Assembly (NCBI GenBank): GCA_037127255.1
Contig: JBANSL010000005.1
Span: forward strand, 76,761,160-76,825,159
Source of the DNA: Persicaria tinctoria
Taxonomy: Eukaryota; Streptophyta; Magnoliopsida; Caryophyllales; Polygonaceae
Length of the DNA stretch: 64,000 nucleotides
Direction: 5' to 3'
Below, one piece after another: positions 8,689 to 19,612 of this stretch. Numbering within the stretch: position 1 is the stretch's first letter; every line of letters starts with the position of its first letter. Under the pieces are notes generated by a model, which saw only the letters and a program-made list of their open reading frames with translations, searched no databases and had not been told where the DNA came from. A program made the position numbers and the translations under genes.

Positions 8689-11600
8689 ATGGCTCTCTAC
8701 GATCACCAACAACACGCCTTCTCTAGATACTCTAGATATCCTACCCCTCGACATGCCGGTCCTCAGGCCTCTTTTACATCGCCTGACCCAGGCTATGTTC
8801 CGCCAGCTCTGCATCACGCCTTCTCCTCTACACATCCGACATCTTCATACTCTTCTTGGTACATGGACACTGGTGCCACCTCCCACATGACGAACTCCTC
8901 AGGTAACCTCTCATCTATTTCTTTTAAGGGCCCTGCCCACTCTATTATCGTCGGAAATGGTGGTCGTCTTGCTACTTCGGGAATTGGCCACGCCAAATTA
9001 CAGACCCCAACCCACCCACTACACCTCAACAATGTCCTGATTGCCCCAAAGATTGTCAAAAGCCTTATCTCTGTCCGTCGGTTCACTACTGACAACAACG
9101 TTTCCCTTACGTTTGATCCTTATGGTTTCTCTGTGAACGATCTTACTACGGGGGTTACTCGCATGAGATGTAACAGCACCGGGGAGCTCTACCCTGTCAC
9201 ACCACCTCCTGCGTCCAGTCAGTCGTGTCCGGTCGCCCTCTCGGCATCATCGTCCAGCCTGTGGCATGCACGCCTGGGCCATCCCAGCGCTGCCGTTCTA
9301 GATGTCCTCCGTTCCCAGAACCTTGTCTCCTGTACTAAAGACCCACGCTTTGGTTTATGCTCTTCCTGCCAACTAGGCAAACATGCCAGACTGCCGTTCC
9401 AACGGTCTTTGACCTCTACCCTTGCTCCCTTTGATATCATTCACAGCGACATTTGGACCTCTCCCGTGCCTAGCAAGGAGGGTCACAAGTACTACCTCTT
9501 GTTTCTTGATGATTACACTCATTACTTATGGGTCTTCCCGTTGCATTTCAAGTCCCAAGTGTTTCCTGTCTTTGCCAGATTCCATACCTACATCAAAACA
9601 CAGTTTCACATGTCCATCAAATGTTTCCAATGTGACAATGGCCGTGAATTTGACAACAAAGACTTTCACTCCTTCTTTGCCGCAAATGGGATCTCCTATC
9701 GCTTGTCTTGCCCCTATACTTCTCAGCAGAATGGCAAGGCAGAAAGAATCATCAAAACCATTACCAACATGATGCGCTCTCTCCTCTTCCACGCATCTAT
9801 TCCCCTTCCCTATTGGCCTCACGCCTTATCCACCACATGTTATCTCCTAAACATTCTCCCTTCCACTACCCTACACCATCGCTCGCCAGCTCAGACACTT
9901 TATTACGCCGAGCCTAGGTATGATCACCTTCGCACCTTCGGGTGCTTGTGTTTCCCAAACCAGTCCTCCACAGCCCCGCACAAGCTTCACCCGCGCTCCA
10001 CTCCATGTGTCTTCCTAGGCTATCCGTCTGATCATCGTGGTTACATTTGCCTCGATATCAAGACCCACAAGATCATTCTCTCACGTCATGTCACCTTTGA
10101 TGAGTCGCGATTTCCCTTTGCGTCTCCCACACCCCCTGTGTCGTCGACAGAGTCTGAGTCACAATTCCCTCACTTCATTCTTCCCCAGAGCTCTCCCGGT
10201 GCTCCTGCGTCTCCCCCTCCCCCACCTCCCCCGCCACCATCTACCAACAGACCACACACCCGCAGCGTCTCCGGTGTCTTCAGACCCCGTCAGATCATCT
10301 CCATGACCACCGACCATCACCCCGCTATCCACCTCCCTTCACCTCGATAATCATCCGCGCCTCACCTACATGCGGCGGCCGCGGCATCGAATGCTGCGCC
10401 CGCCGCAACCCCATTTGCAGCGCCCGGAGCCACAAACTCGTCCCTGGCGGCGCCCGCCGCAGCCCTTGCTGCGCCCGCCGCAACCCCATTTGCTGCACCC
10501 GCCGCGTCGAACACCTCCCTGGCGGCGCCCGCCGCAGGCTTTGCTGCGCCCGCCGCAAGCAGTGTTGCGCCCGCCGCCTCTGCACCCGCCGCTTCCTCCT
10601 CCCCGCACCTTGCGCCTCTTTCCCCCGTCTTTCCCGGCTCCAAGACCTCCCTCTCCCCCATCCCCACCTCCCACAAAACAGCCCTCCTCGACCCGAATTG
10701 GCAGGCGGCTATGCTCGACGAATACAGGGCCCTTACAAAGAATGGTACTTGGGTTCTTGTCCCTCGCCCTCCATCGGCGAACGTCGTTCGCTGTATGTGG
10801 CTCTTCCGTCACAAGTTCCGCTCTGATGGGACGTTGGAGCACTATAAAGCACGTCTTGTCGTCAACGGTCGATCCCAGCAGGTAGGTATTGATTGTGATG
10901 AGACCTTCAGCCCCGTGGTCAAGCCTGCCACTATCCGAGTGGTATTGAGCTTAGCTCTGTCGCGCAAATGGGCCATTCATCAGCTGGATGTCAAGAACGC
11001 TTTTCTGCATGGTCACCTGAATGAGACAGTCTACATGTTTCAGCCGCCGGGATTTACTGATGCTGACCGTCCTAAGCACGTTTGTCTCCCGAAGCGCTCT
11101 CTGTATGGTCTGAAACAGGCTCCGCGAGCTTGGTTCCAGCGCTTTGCTTCTCATCTCCTCCGCTTGGGTTTCATTGGCAGCCGCTCAGATTCGTCCCTGT
11201 TCATCTATCGCAGAGGCTCCGACATGGCATTTCTGTTACTGTATGTTGACGACATCATTCTCACCGCCTCTTCTGATGCTCTTTGGACGTCGATTATTTC
11301 CCAGCTAAGTGCTGAATTCGCTATGTCAGATTTGGGTCAGTTGTCTTACTTCTTGGGAGTTGCTGTTCAGCGACATGCGTCTGGGCTATTCCTCTCACAG
11401 AGTAAGTATGCTGCTGAAATTGTTGCTCGTGCTAAGATGAGTAACTGCAATCCGGTCGCCACTCCTGTCGATACACCCAACAAGCTCAGCGCTCACTCTG
11501 GTCCTTTGGTTGATGATCCGACATTGTACAGGAGCCTTGCTGGTGCTCTTCAATATCTCACCTTCACCAGACCTGATATCAGTTACGCCGTTCAGCAGAT

Positions 11601-12207
11601 CTGCTTGTTCATGCATGCACCCAGGGAACCCCAATTTCATGCCTTAAAGCGGATCATTCGGTACATCAGCGGCACACTCGAGCTCGGCACCACGATCACT
11701 CCTTCCTCTAAGCTTGACCTTGTTGCTTACACTGATGCGGATTGGGGTGGTTGTCCTGACACGCGTCGCTCCACGTCTGGTTACTGTGTCTTCCTCAACG
11801 ACACCCTTGTGTCTTGGTCGACCAAGCGTCAGTCTGTCGTGTCTCGCTCCAGCGCTGAGGCCGAATACAGGGGCGTTGCCAACGTTGTCTCTGAGTGCTC
11901 TTGGCTCCGCAATCTCCTGCTTGAGCTCCGTTGCCCTCTTATGAAGGCCACTCTGGTCTATACTGATAACATCTCTGCCGTCTATCTCGCTAGCAACCCG
12001 GTCCAGCATCAACGCACGAAGCACATTGAGCTTGATCTCCACTTTGTCAGGGACAAGGTTGCCATAGGGCATGTCCGCGTTCTACATGTCCCGTCCTCGT
12101 ATGAGTACGCTGATATATTCACCAAGGGTTTACCTAGACAGTTGTTCATTGATTTGCAATCCAGTCTCACTGTACGACCCCCTCCAGTTTCGACTGCGGG
12201 GGTTTGA
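8689..12207 (+). pseudogene. Copia pol: protease-integrase-RT-RNase H, one internal stop
   Basis: The two open stretches (8689-10350 and 10351-12207) lie in one frame and are separated only by TAA at 10348-10350. ATG 8689 has a good context (ACCATGG). Visible domains, in order: protease with DTGA (about residue 62), GAG-pre-integrase (LWHARLGHPS...C-x2-C), integrase with HSDIW, CDNGREF and KAERI as the D-D-E triad, and the VFLGY C-terminal motif. After the stop come an Ala/Pro linker, RT with LDVKNAFLHG and YVDD, and RNase H with YTDADW, SSAEAEYRG and TDN. The gag domain and its zinc knuckle are absent. With one stop codon the protein is probably truncated after integrase, but catalytic residues appear intact. 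Confidence 0.88.
10351..10710 (+). repeat. Ala/Pro-rich low-complexity linker between integrase and RT
   Basis: In the pol frame this region reads as about 85 residues made almost wholly of APAA-type blocks, and then a Ser/Pro stretch. At DNA level a GCGCCCGCCGCA-like 12-mer recurs seven or more times, interspersed with ACCCCATTTGC and TCCCTGGCGG. The region is far more GC-rich than its surroundings. Confidence 0.85.
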
Positions 12208-12336
12208 TAGATTACATAGGTCTTAATATTGTATAGTGGGCTAAAAGCCCATTAAGGCCCAATACCTTTGTAACCTATATATATGTTATATCAATGAATG
12301 GAAACCCGGACTTTACATCAATTCTACAATTGTACA
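12205..12336 (+). repeat. 3' LTR of the 8.2-kb copia element
   Basis: It begins TGATAGATTACATAGG straight after a GCGGGGGTT polypurine tract and ends TTGTACA. Its first bases overlap the pol stop codon. GACTG follows and matches the 5' flank. Confidence 0.92.
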
Positions 12337-12341
12337 GACTG

Positions 12342-13080
12342 GATTGTACCAAATGATTTAATCATAATTAAGAAATGCAGCAGGAAGAATCTAAAACTCA
12401 AAATAACCCCAAATTATATCAAATCAATCAAACCCAAAATAACATCAGCTAATTAAATCTAAACCATTACGGAGTCCGGCCGGCCAGTTTCAAAACTAGA
12501 CTGATATAGTGTGTTTGGGATAACAAAACAACATGGTGGGTCAAAATTAAATAAAACCAGAGTATTGTACATGTTTGTTACCAGATAATACGTACAGTGT
12601 GCCATGTATAATGTATTGATCGGGCAATGGAATAGTAACAGTACTTGGATTTATAACACTGCCGACAACAGAGCTTAATTTGTCGCCATTGAAGGTCAGT
12701 CAGGAGGGTAGAGGGTGATGCAGTTCAAATCAATGTTAAAACCCCACCAAATGGGCATTTGAATCGGGACATCTTTCCAGGAGAGAATGGGAAAGCTTTT
12801 GTGTGAAAGTGACATTTATATGTCTCCACATCCAAATTATACGCCAACTTTCTATCACATCTTTTTTATTTATTTATTTATTTATTTATTATTATTATAA
12901 TTAATATGGGACTTGATATATATGTCTAATGTCTGCCCATTTCACCTTATATTTACTTAAATGGGGGAAACTTGTTGGTCATTATGATGTACATAATAAA
13001 AACCAACCCATAAAAGTACTAGAGCATCCCATTACTCAATTATAGATTGTTGCTATAGCCTATATGCACCGAAAACGGGT
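12342..13080. other. Intergenic DNA, nothing recognised
   Basis: AT-rich sequence with a TTTATTTATT array near 12868-12890 and no extended frame or domain. AGAGCATCCCATT at 13021 resembles a MITE end but lacks a partner. Confidence 0.4.
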
Positions 13081-13480
13081 GTTTATTGCACTAAATCAAA
13101 CGGATTTTAGATCCGTTTCATCATTTGCATGATATCTATCCCACAATTATTATGTTCAGGGAAAAAAACACTAACGAATCTTAGATCCGTTTTAAAATTG
13201 AAAAAAAAAAATGAATCTTAAATTTGTTAGCTTATTTTCTCTTAAATAATAATAATTAAAAAAACGGATCATGGATCTGTCCGTGTGTATATATATATCC
13301 AAAAACTTTAAATTTGTTTTTTTTTAATAAAAAAAATACCTAAACGAATCTATGATCCATTACTTATATTGAATGGATCAAAGATCCATTCTTTACTTTT
13401 TTTAATGTCAAATGCACTTAATGTTGGATAAGTATCAGACCGAGGTTCAAACGGATTTAGAATTCGTTCGTGTGAGTTTA
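13081..13480. repeat. Cluster of imperfect palindromes built on GGATCnnnGATCC
   Basis: At least six related units occur, near 13099, 13170, 13212, 13264, 13345, 13372 and 13450. Each has the form AACGGAT-TTAGATCCGTT or a decayed version. The units are spaced 40-90 bp apart and separated by A/T homopolymers. No coding frame spans them. Confidence 0.6.
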
Positions 13481-13656
13481 TAAAACACTTGTACATTCTT
13501 ATATGTGTTTTTTTTTTCAACTTTAATAATTTAAGGGTTAAAATAGATTGAAAAAAAAAGAGTACAAAATCTCAAAGTGTGTCTACCGGGCTCTTTCCCA
13601 CATCCGGCCTATTAGGTAGCATTACCTTAGTTGGTATAAGGTGAGAATTGAAATCA

Positions 13657-13755
13657 TGAGCTTCAATTTGTGGAATTCCCCCCTCTAAAATTTTTAAACG
13701 GTAGCTATTTATATAATACATTTAATTTGTGGAATTCCCCCCTCTAAAATCATGA
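13657..13755. repeat. Pair of ~27-bp direct repeats
   Basis: AATTTGTGGAATTCCCCCC and the following TCTAAAAT occur at about 13664 and again at about 13729, roughly 65-70 bp apart. One copy is preceded by AAATCATGAGC and the other is followed by it, so the unit may be a small tandem duplication. Confidence 0.6.
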
Positions 13756-14084
13756 GCCATTCTCGATTATTTTCCCGGCCTCTGCCCCTAAAAGTATATA
13801 TATATATCAATTGCAATCTTCAAAGTAGTTAAACTTAGGCTGCGCTATAATGATCATTTATTTAGGTTGAACCATACATATAGTAAAGAACAAGTTTTAA
13901 TTAACGTGATAATGACTGTAGTCTATATATAGAATCCTTCGAGTTTCTCTCATATATTTTGATGATAACAAACAATTATCCTACAACTATACATTTAATT
14001 GTTACTCCGTAACATGCATATAAAGTCTATGATTGTTGAGGTGGTTGCTTAGCTAATTGACCAGGTTTTCGTGAGTGGAGAGAT

Positions 14085-14088
<4 letters not shown>

Positions 14089-14132
<44 letters not shown>
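14089..14132. repeat. (GA)22 microsatellite
   Basis: A pure GA dinucleotide run of 44 bp. It lies in noncoding DNA and is a likely length polymorphism. Confidence 0.95.
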
Positions 14133-14136
<4 letters not shown>

Positions 14137-14829
14137 TAGCACCTAAGGGTGTGCTTTTGTGGAGATAAAAAGTGTACGATTGGGAGAGTGAACGACGGCC
14201 TCAAGTAGTTAGAACAAGAAGAAGAAGAATGTTGACGGTGATCGAGTTGTACGCTGATCGAGTAGTCGCAAATAATGAGAGTTTGAATAGGGTCGGGTCG
14301 ACGAGGGCCTAGCTCTCAGTGGCTGGCCTAGCTAGGAAGGGCATTCCCTAGCGATGATGTCGTCGTCCTACAAAAGAAGCTAAATAATCAACCTCGATAT
14401 CACTGGGGAAAGTGTTAGGACTTGGGAGCATCACCTTTAGTCGATCTTAAAGTGTAAAAGTGTTACAAAAGGTGTCTTATATATCGTTGCGTTGTCGAGG
14501 TGAAGTAGAAGAACGTTGTGACCACCATTCAGTTGCGTCATGTGGGTGTTGGTCGCAGCGATTTGAGCCTCCAATAGTGTATTAACGGCCTATGAATTAG
14601 TAGCGCTAATAATAATAAGTGGCATTTGTTCATCCGATATTTGGCCAGGCGGTGGAGGTGACAAGCTATATATGTTCTTATGGAGCCATGCTCTTGAGAT
14701 GCAAAGAAAAGCACAAGTAATCCGAATAATTAGTGGAGAGAAAATCAAGCAAGGCAAGTCTTTGATTCTAAGAGTGAATCGAGTTAAAAATCAGTTGAAC
14801 AATGCACCGTACCGTATTCAAGTGGAGTA
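14133..14829. other. Intergenic DNA, nothing recognised
   Basis: Moderately GC-rich sequence without a reading frame longer than about 60 codons and without recognised motifs. It may be decayed transposon DNA adjoining the copia remnant to the right. Confidence 0.35.
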
Positions 14830-14912
14830 GTTCACCGACTCATATATTAGGGCTTGTTATGTTCAAACTTTCGATGTGAGACTCTTTATGATCTCATTCA
14901 CATCTCTCAACA
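14830..14912 (-). repeat. LTR start of a TRIM-like/copia family (right-hand end of element)
   Basis: The minus strand reads TGTTGAGAGATGTG right after GCGGAGGCG, and then TCATAAAGAGTCTCACATCG. It matches 19612 downward for about 90 bp, including ATATGAGTCGGTGA. The inner boundary is not clear. Confidence 0.65.
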
Positions 14913-15012
14913 CGCCTCCGCTCTCACAGGTGCAACTAGGAATGAATCATCTAGTTGACACTGGGACAACTGGTAACCCAGACCAGAATCAACATGAGTC
15001 GTTAGGCTAATC

Positions 15013-15024
15013 GCTTTGATACCA
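15013..15024 (-). promoter_or_regulatory. Primer-binding-like site inside the rearranged element
   Basis: The minus strand reads TGGTATCAAAGC, one base off the initiator-Met site. It follows an LTR-like stretch ending TAATATTTTA and precedes a ~100-bp spacer and a GGAGGCG polypurine tract. This is the compact layout of a terminal-repeat element in miniature. Confidence 0.6.
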
Positions 15025-15071
15025 TAAAATATTACGTAATTGAGTTAATTCACAATGAGAGGACATAAGAA

Positions 15072-15500
15072 TTACATAAAGAGTATCTTTACAAGATAAT
15101 ATATTCCCATAACAATATAACAAAATCTCAACCATAATATTCTGTCTAATACCCTCGCAGGCTCATGGAGGGGCACGAACATGAAGCTTGAATTGGACCG
15201 AAGATTTTCGAACTGCTGGTTGTTCAGCGCCTTGGTTAAGATGTTAGCCGTTTGATCCTTCGAACTGATGCGACAAACATTGAGCTCATTGGCCTCTATA
15301 TTTTCCCGAACGAAGTGAAAATCAACGAGAATGTGCTTGGACTTGCTGGTGAGCACTGGATTTTTTGTGAGGAATGTGGCATTGAGATTGTCACACAGAA
15401 CCACAAGGACAACACATAGCCGCTGCCGAAGGTCATGAAGAAGTTGCCGAATCCAAGTGAGCTCGCCCACGGTAGCAGCAATGGCTTAATACTCCGCTTT
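15072..15500 (-). pseudogene. Copia RNase H C-terminal fragment
   Basis: The minus strand encodes a decayed RNase H end: a KQKVVVRSSTKAEY-type motif (interrupted by a stop), then DNLNATFLTKNP, KHILVDFHFVRE and a DQTANILTKAL motif. These correspond to the last ~130 residues of a copia polyprotein. Its N-terminal part is missing because the frame jumps directly to integrase-tail sequence near 15531. Confidence 0.8.
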
Positions 15501-15530
15501 CGTACTAGACCGGACCACTACTTTTTGTTT

Positions 15531-16075
15531 TCAAGAAGTCCAGCTAATCAGTTGGTGAAGAAAGAGCAGGAGATGCATCGGGATCATTGATAACCGGCTC
15601 CAATGGTGGCTCTGGGGCCCTGCTGCTTGCTGGAACGTGGGAGAAGCGGGAGAAAGATGGGATGTTGTTGTCAATAGATCAGCAGGAGACGAGGACAACG
15701 ACAACACAGTGGGAGCCGGAGGATCCGACCGAGAGGATGAGAGAGAGGGGAACACGGACTCATGAAAGACAACATGGCGACTGACATACATTCATCCGGA
15801 GGAAGGCTCATAGTAGAGATATCCTCGGTGAGATGAACTGTATCCCAAAAACAAACATGAGGTTGTTTTGAACTCTAGTTTATTAGACCGATAAGGTCCA
15901 AGAAAGGGGAAACAAAGACAGTTGAATGAGCGAAGAATGGAGTAGTCAGTGGACCTTTTGTAGAGACGATAGAATGAAGAGTCATTCCGTAGAACCGGAG
16001 TGAGAAAGCGATTGTGGAGATAAATGGCAGTATGAAAAGCGTGTTCCCGGAATTCTAGGGGTAGTTTGGAATGAG
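15531..16075 (-). pseudogene. Copia integrase C-terminal fragment
   Basis: The minus strand encodes the downstream part of integrase (an HAFHTAIYLHNR-type motif), then a FLGYSSSHRGYLYYEP stretch, a SRHVVFHESVFPSL motif and a Ser/Pro-rich tail, with at least one stop. Its left end joins RNase H sequence directly, so about 1 kb of reverse transcriptase is deleted. Confidence 0.75.
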
Positions 16076-17352
16076 TGGTGCGGGACGAACGTCGTGGACT
16101 TTTTCGTCATTTGCCAAATATCAATAATATCATAACTCAATGCTCAAACCAATAGAATGATAAACCAATAAACTAGTATAGCGATGAAGTCCGGAGTCGA
16201 ACCCATAGGGAAAAACGGTTGCAAATCAATGTTTCTAACAATGATTCTAAAGACAATAGCAATGGTTTATGGCAAATTGATGACAAAGTAAAGTAAATAG
16301 ATCAATGATTGCAAAGTAGTGATAATAAGATGGAAAAACATTTCACCTGTAATTATTGACAATGTTTGAGGTTCAAGATCCTAGGATTGATTCAATAGAT
16401 ATTAATAAAGGATATGTCGACTTGAATAAGGTTGATAGATCCGCAAAGATACAATATTCTTATTCAAATATTACTAAAGAATAGCATTAAACACTCAAGT
16501 TCTAAGACCAATTGGCATATCGATTCAATGCAAATAGAAAACAAGGGAGAAACCCTCGCGACCCTATAAACACCTACTCGACATAGATCAATCGAAATCA
16601 TCCCCTACAAAGACATAGAAATATCACTAAATCATGACTTCGTTTGCTATCTAGAAATTAAACAACAACGAATTTATAGCATAGATGCAATTCTTAACAT
16701 GGTGATCGATCATAGAAAGGAACACAAATATAATCAAAATAAGAACAAGATGATAAATATACTTAGAAATAACTAATAAAAATCAAATCCTCACAATTCA
16801 CTCAACCATGTCTTCGAATCACAGGTGAAACTATGAGTTTAGCAACTCATAAACAAAGTAACGCTCATATCTCTCAAAGGTATTTCTCTCCTCTCCATAG
16901 CTTGCGTCTCTCAACAAATGAATGAAAATAACTTAAGTAGAGTCGTGGAAACCCAAGAGAATAAGATAATAATATAACAATCTAATAGAATATTTGGACT
17001 TAAATCGGCATGTGATGAACACGGGGTAGCGGCGGGCGCCAGTGGAATAGTGGCGGGCACCGTCCTCTCAGTGACGAACTTTCTCCTTAGCTTTGACATT
17101 GTGCTTCTTTGCTCATTTGTAGCTCCTTTCTTAGCCTTCTTATGCTCCAAAATATGTCATTTAAGCTCCTCCAAGATCCCATCTAAGTTTGGAATGTAAA
17201 ACTACAGAATAAACACTAAAAAGGCATAGATTTCAAACTCGAAAACTTCACAAGAAAGATACGAAAATAGACCAAAACATATGCAAAAATCCTATCTAAA
17301 TGCAATAAGAACTACCTATAATACCTATATAAAATTGAAATAAGCATTATAA
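16076..17352. mobile_element. 1,277-bp insertion in copia integrase, class unknown
   Basis: The insertion is bracketed by the direct duplication ATGAG (16071-16075 and 17353-17357), and removing it would bring the two integrase halves together at the same codon region. It begins TGGTGCGGGACG and ends TTATAA. No terminal inverted or direct repeat and no replication protein is evident. GGAGTCGAACCCATAGGG near 16194 is reminiscent of motifs in plant non-autonomous retroelements. The small frame at 16911-17150 (-) has no known domain. Confidence 0.7.
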
Positions 17353-17800
17353 ATGAGCAAGAAGAGTAAAACCGTTTTCTTGTATGGTTCTGTTTCGGTG
17401 TTGAACCATTCCATTTTGTGTAGGAGTGTAAGTGCAGGAAACACGATGGTGAATGCCTTGTGTTTGGAGGTATGCAGAGACATTTCGATATTCCCCTCCC
17501 CAATCAGTTTGAAGGGCCGTAATGTGGGTGTCGAATTGGGTTTTAACCAGCTTGAAAGAGTTTGAAGTAGTGGAAGATTTGTAATTTATGAGACAAAAAG
17601 TATGTCCATGTGTATCGAGTGCAATCATCCACAAATAACACAAAATAACGACAACCATTTATTGATAACTTAAGGGCATGCCCCCACACATCGGAATAGA
17701 CAAGTTCAAAAGGAGAAGTTTTTGACACATGCGAAGATAAAATGGGAAGACGACAACTCTTTCCCAATGAACAAGGCACACAATTGGATAGTGCAGTTTA
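17353..17800 (-). pseudogene. Copia integrase core and zinc-binding N-terminus fragment
   Basis: Overlapping minus-strand frames encode CSLGKSCRLP, FELVYSDVWG (first Asp), YFVLFVDDCTRYTW, LQTDWGGEYRN (second Asp) and YTPTQNGMVQHRN. In the last, the expected catalytic Glu after the QNG motif appears replaced. At least one frameshift lies near 17560-17650. The next part continues beyond the 16076-17352 insertion. Confidence 0.8.
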
Positions 17801-17908
17801 ATTTAGATGACATGGGTAAATGAAATTGGGTGCAAATTTGATGAAACATGGATGGACTCGGATGGCCTAGACGATGATGTCAGTGAAGAGGGGAAGTGCG
17901 TTCCCTAA

Positions 17909-19356
17909 CTAGAGCGACAGATGGAAAAACAGACGAAGCAACAGGTAGGAGATAGAGCCATTATCAATGATTTCTTTGATCATTACCTTTCCCTGCATAT
18001 CTTTCAACAAACAGTGAGTGTAATGTAATTCAAGGAAAGCATTGTTATCTTTGGTGAGGCGGGTAATGCTAATTAGATTTTTTTTCATTTGGGGAACAAT
18101 TAGCACATTAGACAACTTGATAGGATGTGTGGTAGAAGGAAATGAAGTATGACCAAGATGGGAGATAGGGAGGGTTTTACCATTGCCAAGGGCTAGTTGG
18201 TCTCCACCACCATAATCGGATTCAATGGACACCTTGTTGAAGTCACCCGTGATGTCCGTGGCTCCATAATCAAAGTACCAAGATGGGTTGGCGATGGCCG
18301 AAGGAGAGACCATATATGCAACTGGTACATATATAATGGTTGGGCTTGTTGAACTTCTTTGGTAGATGACGCGATGGGAAGGCTTGAACATTGAGGCGGT
18401 TAAAGCAATCCTTTCCCGCGTGACCCATTCGATCACATATTTGACATGGAATGTGGGGATGAGAGCGAGGTCCCTGGAAGGCGGCATCATTGCGGTATGA
18501 GGAGGGTCAATTCGTGGGTCTGTTCTAAGTTGAACGCCCACTGTTGCGATCAGACGACCTATTAGCATCGGAGGAAGAGCTCGATGACCTTGTCGATAGT
18601 TGGCCATCGATGGTGGAGTGGTGGTAGCCAAGAGATGACTCTCGTTCAATAGGCGCTCTTCCTCTTGAAGCAGAAAACCCAACAGATCATGAGGTGTGAG
18701 AGTATCAGACCTCATGTTCACAACAGCCCGGAAAGCGCCATAGAAGGCATCCAAGCTCTGAAGGATAGAGGTGACCAAATCTTCATCAGAGACTTCCTGC
18801 AGACAGTCTGCCAGAGAGTCAGTGAGGGCTTGCTTCTTCTCAAAATACTCGATCATAGGAGTAGCACCCTTCTGGAGGGTTTGAAGTTGTTGCTTCATGT
18901 GCATTGTCCGGACTCATGATTCAGACTGGAACATGTGTTCAAGAGCGTCCTAGGCCTGATGAGAGGTGTGCGACTGGGTGAGGTAACCGACCAACTTAGT
19001 CGACACTATTGTCCACAACTAGATGAGGATGAACTTGTCTTTCCTCTTCCAAACATCGAAGTCGAGAATCAGTGTGATTGTTTCTAGGGCGGTGTCTATG
19101 GTAGAAACAAAAAGATTTTCTGGTGGGGATGAGAAGGTGGTGACAAAATCCTTCAAGCTGAAGGCGTCAAGGGCATCGAGGACATTCGATCACCGGACAA
19201 AGTAGTTCGATCTCTCCAATTTGAAGAGAAACTGGGCAAACTGAAGGCCCACCGATGAATTGGAACCAATGGAGATAGAGAGAAGATTGGCGGAAGAATT
19301 GGTGTTTGTGGTGGTGGTGGTGGTGGTGGTGGTGGAGGAGGATTCATTGTTGGCCA
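17909..19356 (-). pseudogene. Copia gag and protease, degenerate
   Basis: The minus strand opens at ATG 19356 with a Thr-repeat N-terminus (MANNESSS followed by (T)n from an ACC/ACN run). A UBN2-type gag follows, including MIEYFEKKQALTDSLA and LLNESHLL. The zinc knuckle is unrecognisable. The protease active site reads DYGA instead of DTGA or DSGA. A PHQMKKNLIS-like region leads into GAG-pre-integrase. Frameshifts occur around 18905-19190. Confidence 0.8.
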
Positions 19357-19395
19357 TAGTTGTGATCGAAATTTTTTTAGGGTTTTTGAGAACTT

Positions 19396-19408
19396 GCTTT
19401 GGATACCA
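19396..19408 (-). promoter_or_regulatory. Decayed primer-binding site
   Basis: The minus strand reads TGGTATCCAAAGC just after the LTR end. It differs from the initiator-Met consensus by one inserted base and one substitution. It lies about 40 bases upstream of the gag ATG. Confidence 0.6.
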
Positions 19409-19410
19409 TA

Positions 19411-19612
19411 TCAAATTCTAACTTGGACCAATGACTGGGGGGCAAGCGCACGGGTGCACATGCACTAGTAGCCTAGCACACAAGTCAAATGATGTTCCAT
19501 TCTAAAACCAACTGGCAATAAAAGAAGTAGGTCACCGACTCATATACTAGAGCTTATTATGTTCAAATTTTCGACGCATGACTCTTTATGGTCTCATTCA
19601 CATCTCTCAACA
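19411..19612 (-). repeat. 5' LTR of the decayed copia element
   Basis: The minus strand begins TGTTGAGAGATGTGAATGAG and continues through TATTGCCAGTTGGTTTTAG. It matches 14830-14912 and also the leader fragment at 8464-8580. The inner end near 19411 is set by the primer site. Confidence 0.65.

Larger units (their letters stand above)
8197..12336 (+). mobile_element. Complete gag-less Ty1/copia LTR retrotransposon
   Basis: The element is bounded by the 5-bp duplication GACTG (8192-8196 and 12337-12341). It has short LTRs (133 and 132 bp), a TGGTATCAGAGC primer site, a protease-integrase-RT-RNase H coding region in copia order and a GGGGG polypurine tract. There is no gag between the primer site and the protease. 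The region is open except for one stop. Short LTRs and the reverse-transcriptase motifs suggest the Ale/Retrofit lineage, which is an inference. A second family member is at 62937-64000. Confidence 0.92.
14830..19612 (-). mobile_element. Decayed Ty1/copia element with an internal deletion and a nested insertion
   Basis: On the minus strand an LTR starting TGTTGAGAGATGTGAATGAG (19612) is followed by a primer-like site, a Ser/Thr-rich gag start, gag, mutated protease, GAG-pre-integrase, integrase and a C-terminal RNase H fragment. It ends in a matching LTR start at 14912. Most of the reverse transcriptase is missing and integrase is split by 16076-17352. Stops and frameshifts are frequent. Between RNase H and the terminal LTR lies a second LTR-like stretch plus a second primer site (15013-15024), which implies recombination between elements. 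Confidence 0.75.

Noticed and set aside
9219..9440. Minus-strand ORF in the copia integrase region
   Set aside because: It is the antisense shadow of integrase, with no domain of its own. Several similar shadows across 8689-12207 and 47058-51898 were left out.
10370..10885. 171-codon ORF with Arg/Pro-rich product
   Set aside because: Off-frame reading of the GC-rich Ala/Pro linker. The pol frame through the same DNA explains the composition.
14089..14132. CRISPR-like or regulatory tandem array
   Set aside because: It is a plain GA dinucleotide run without spacers. No CRISPR arrays exist in this eukaryotic window.
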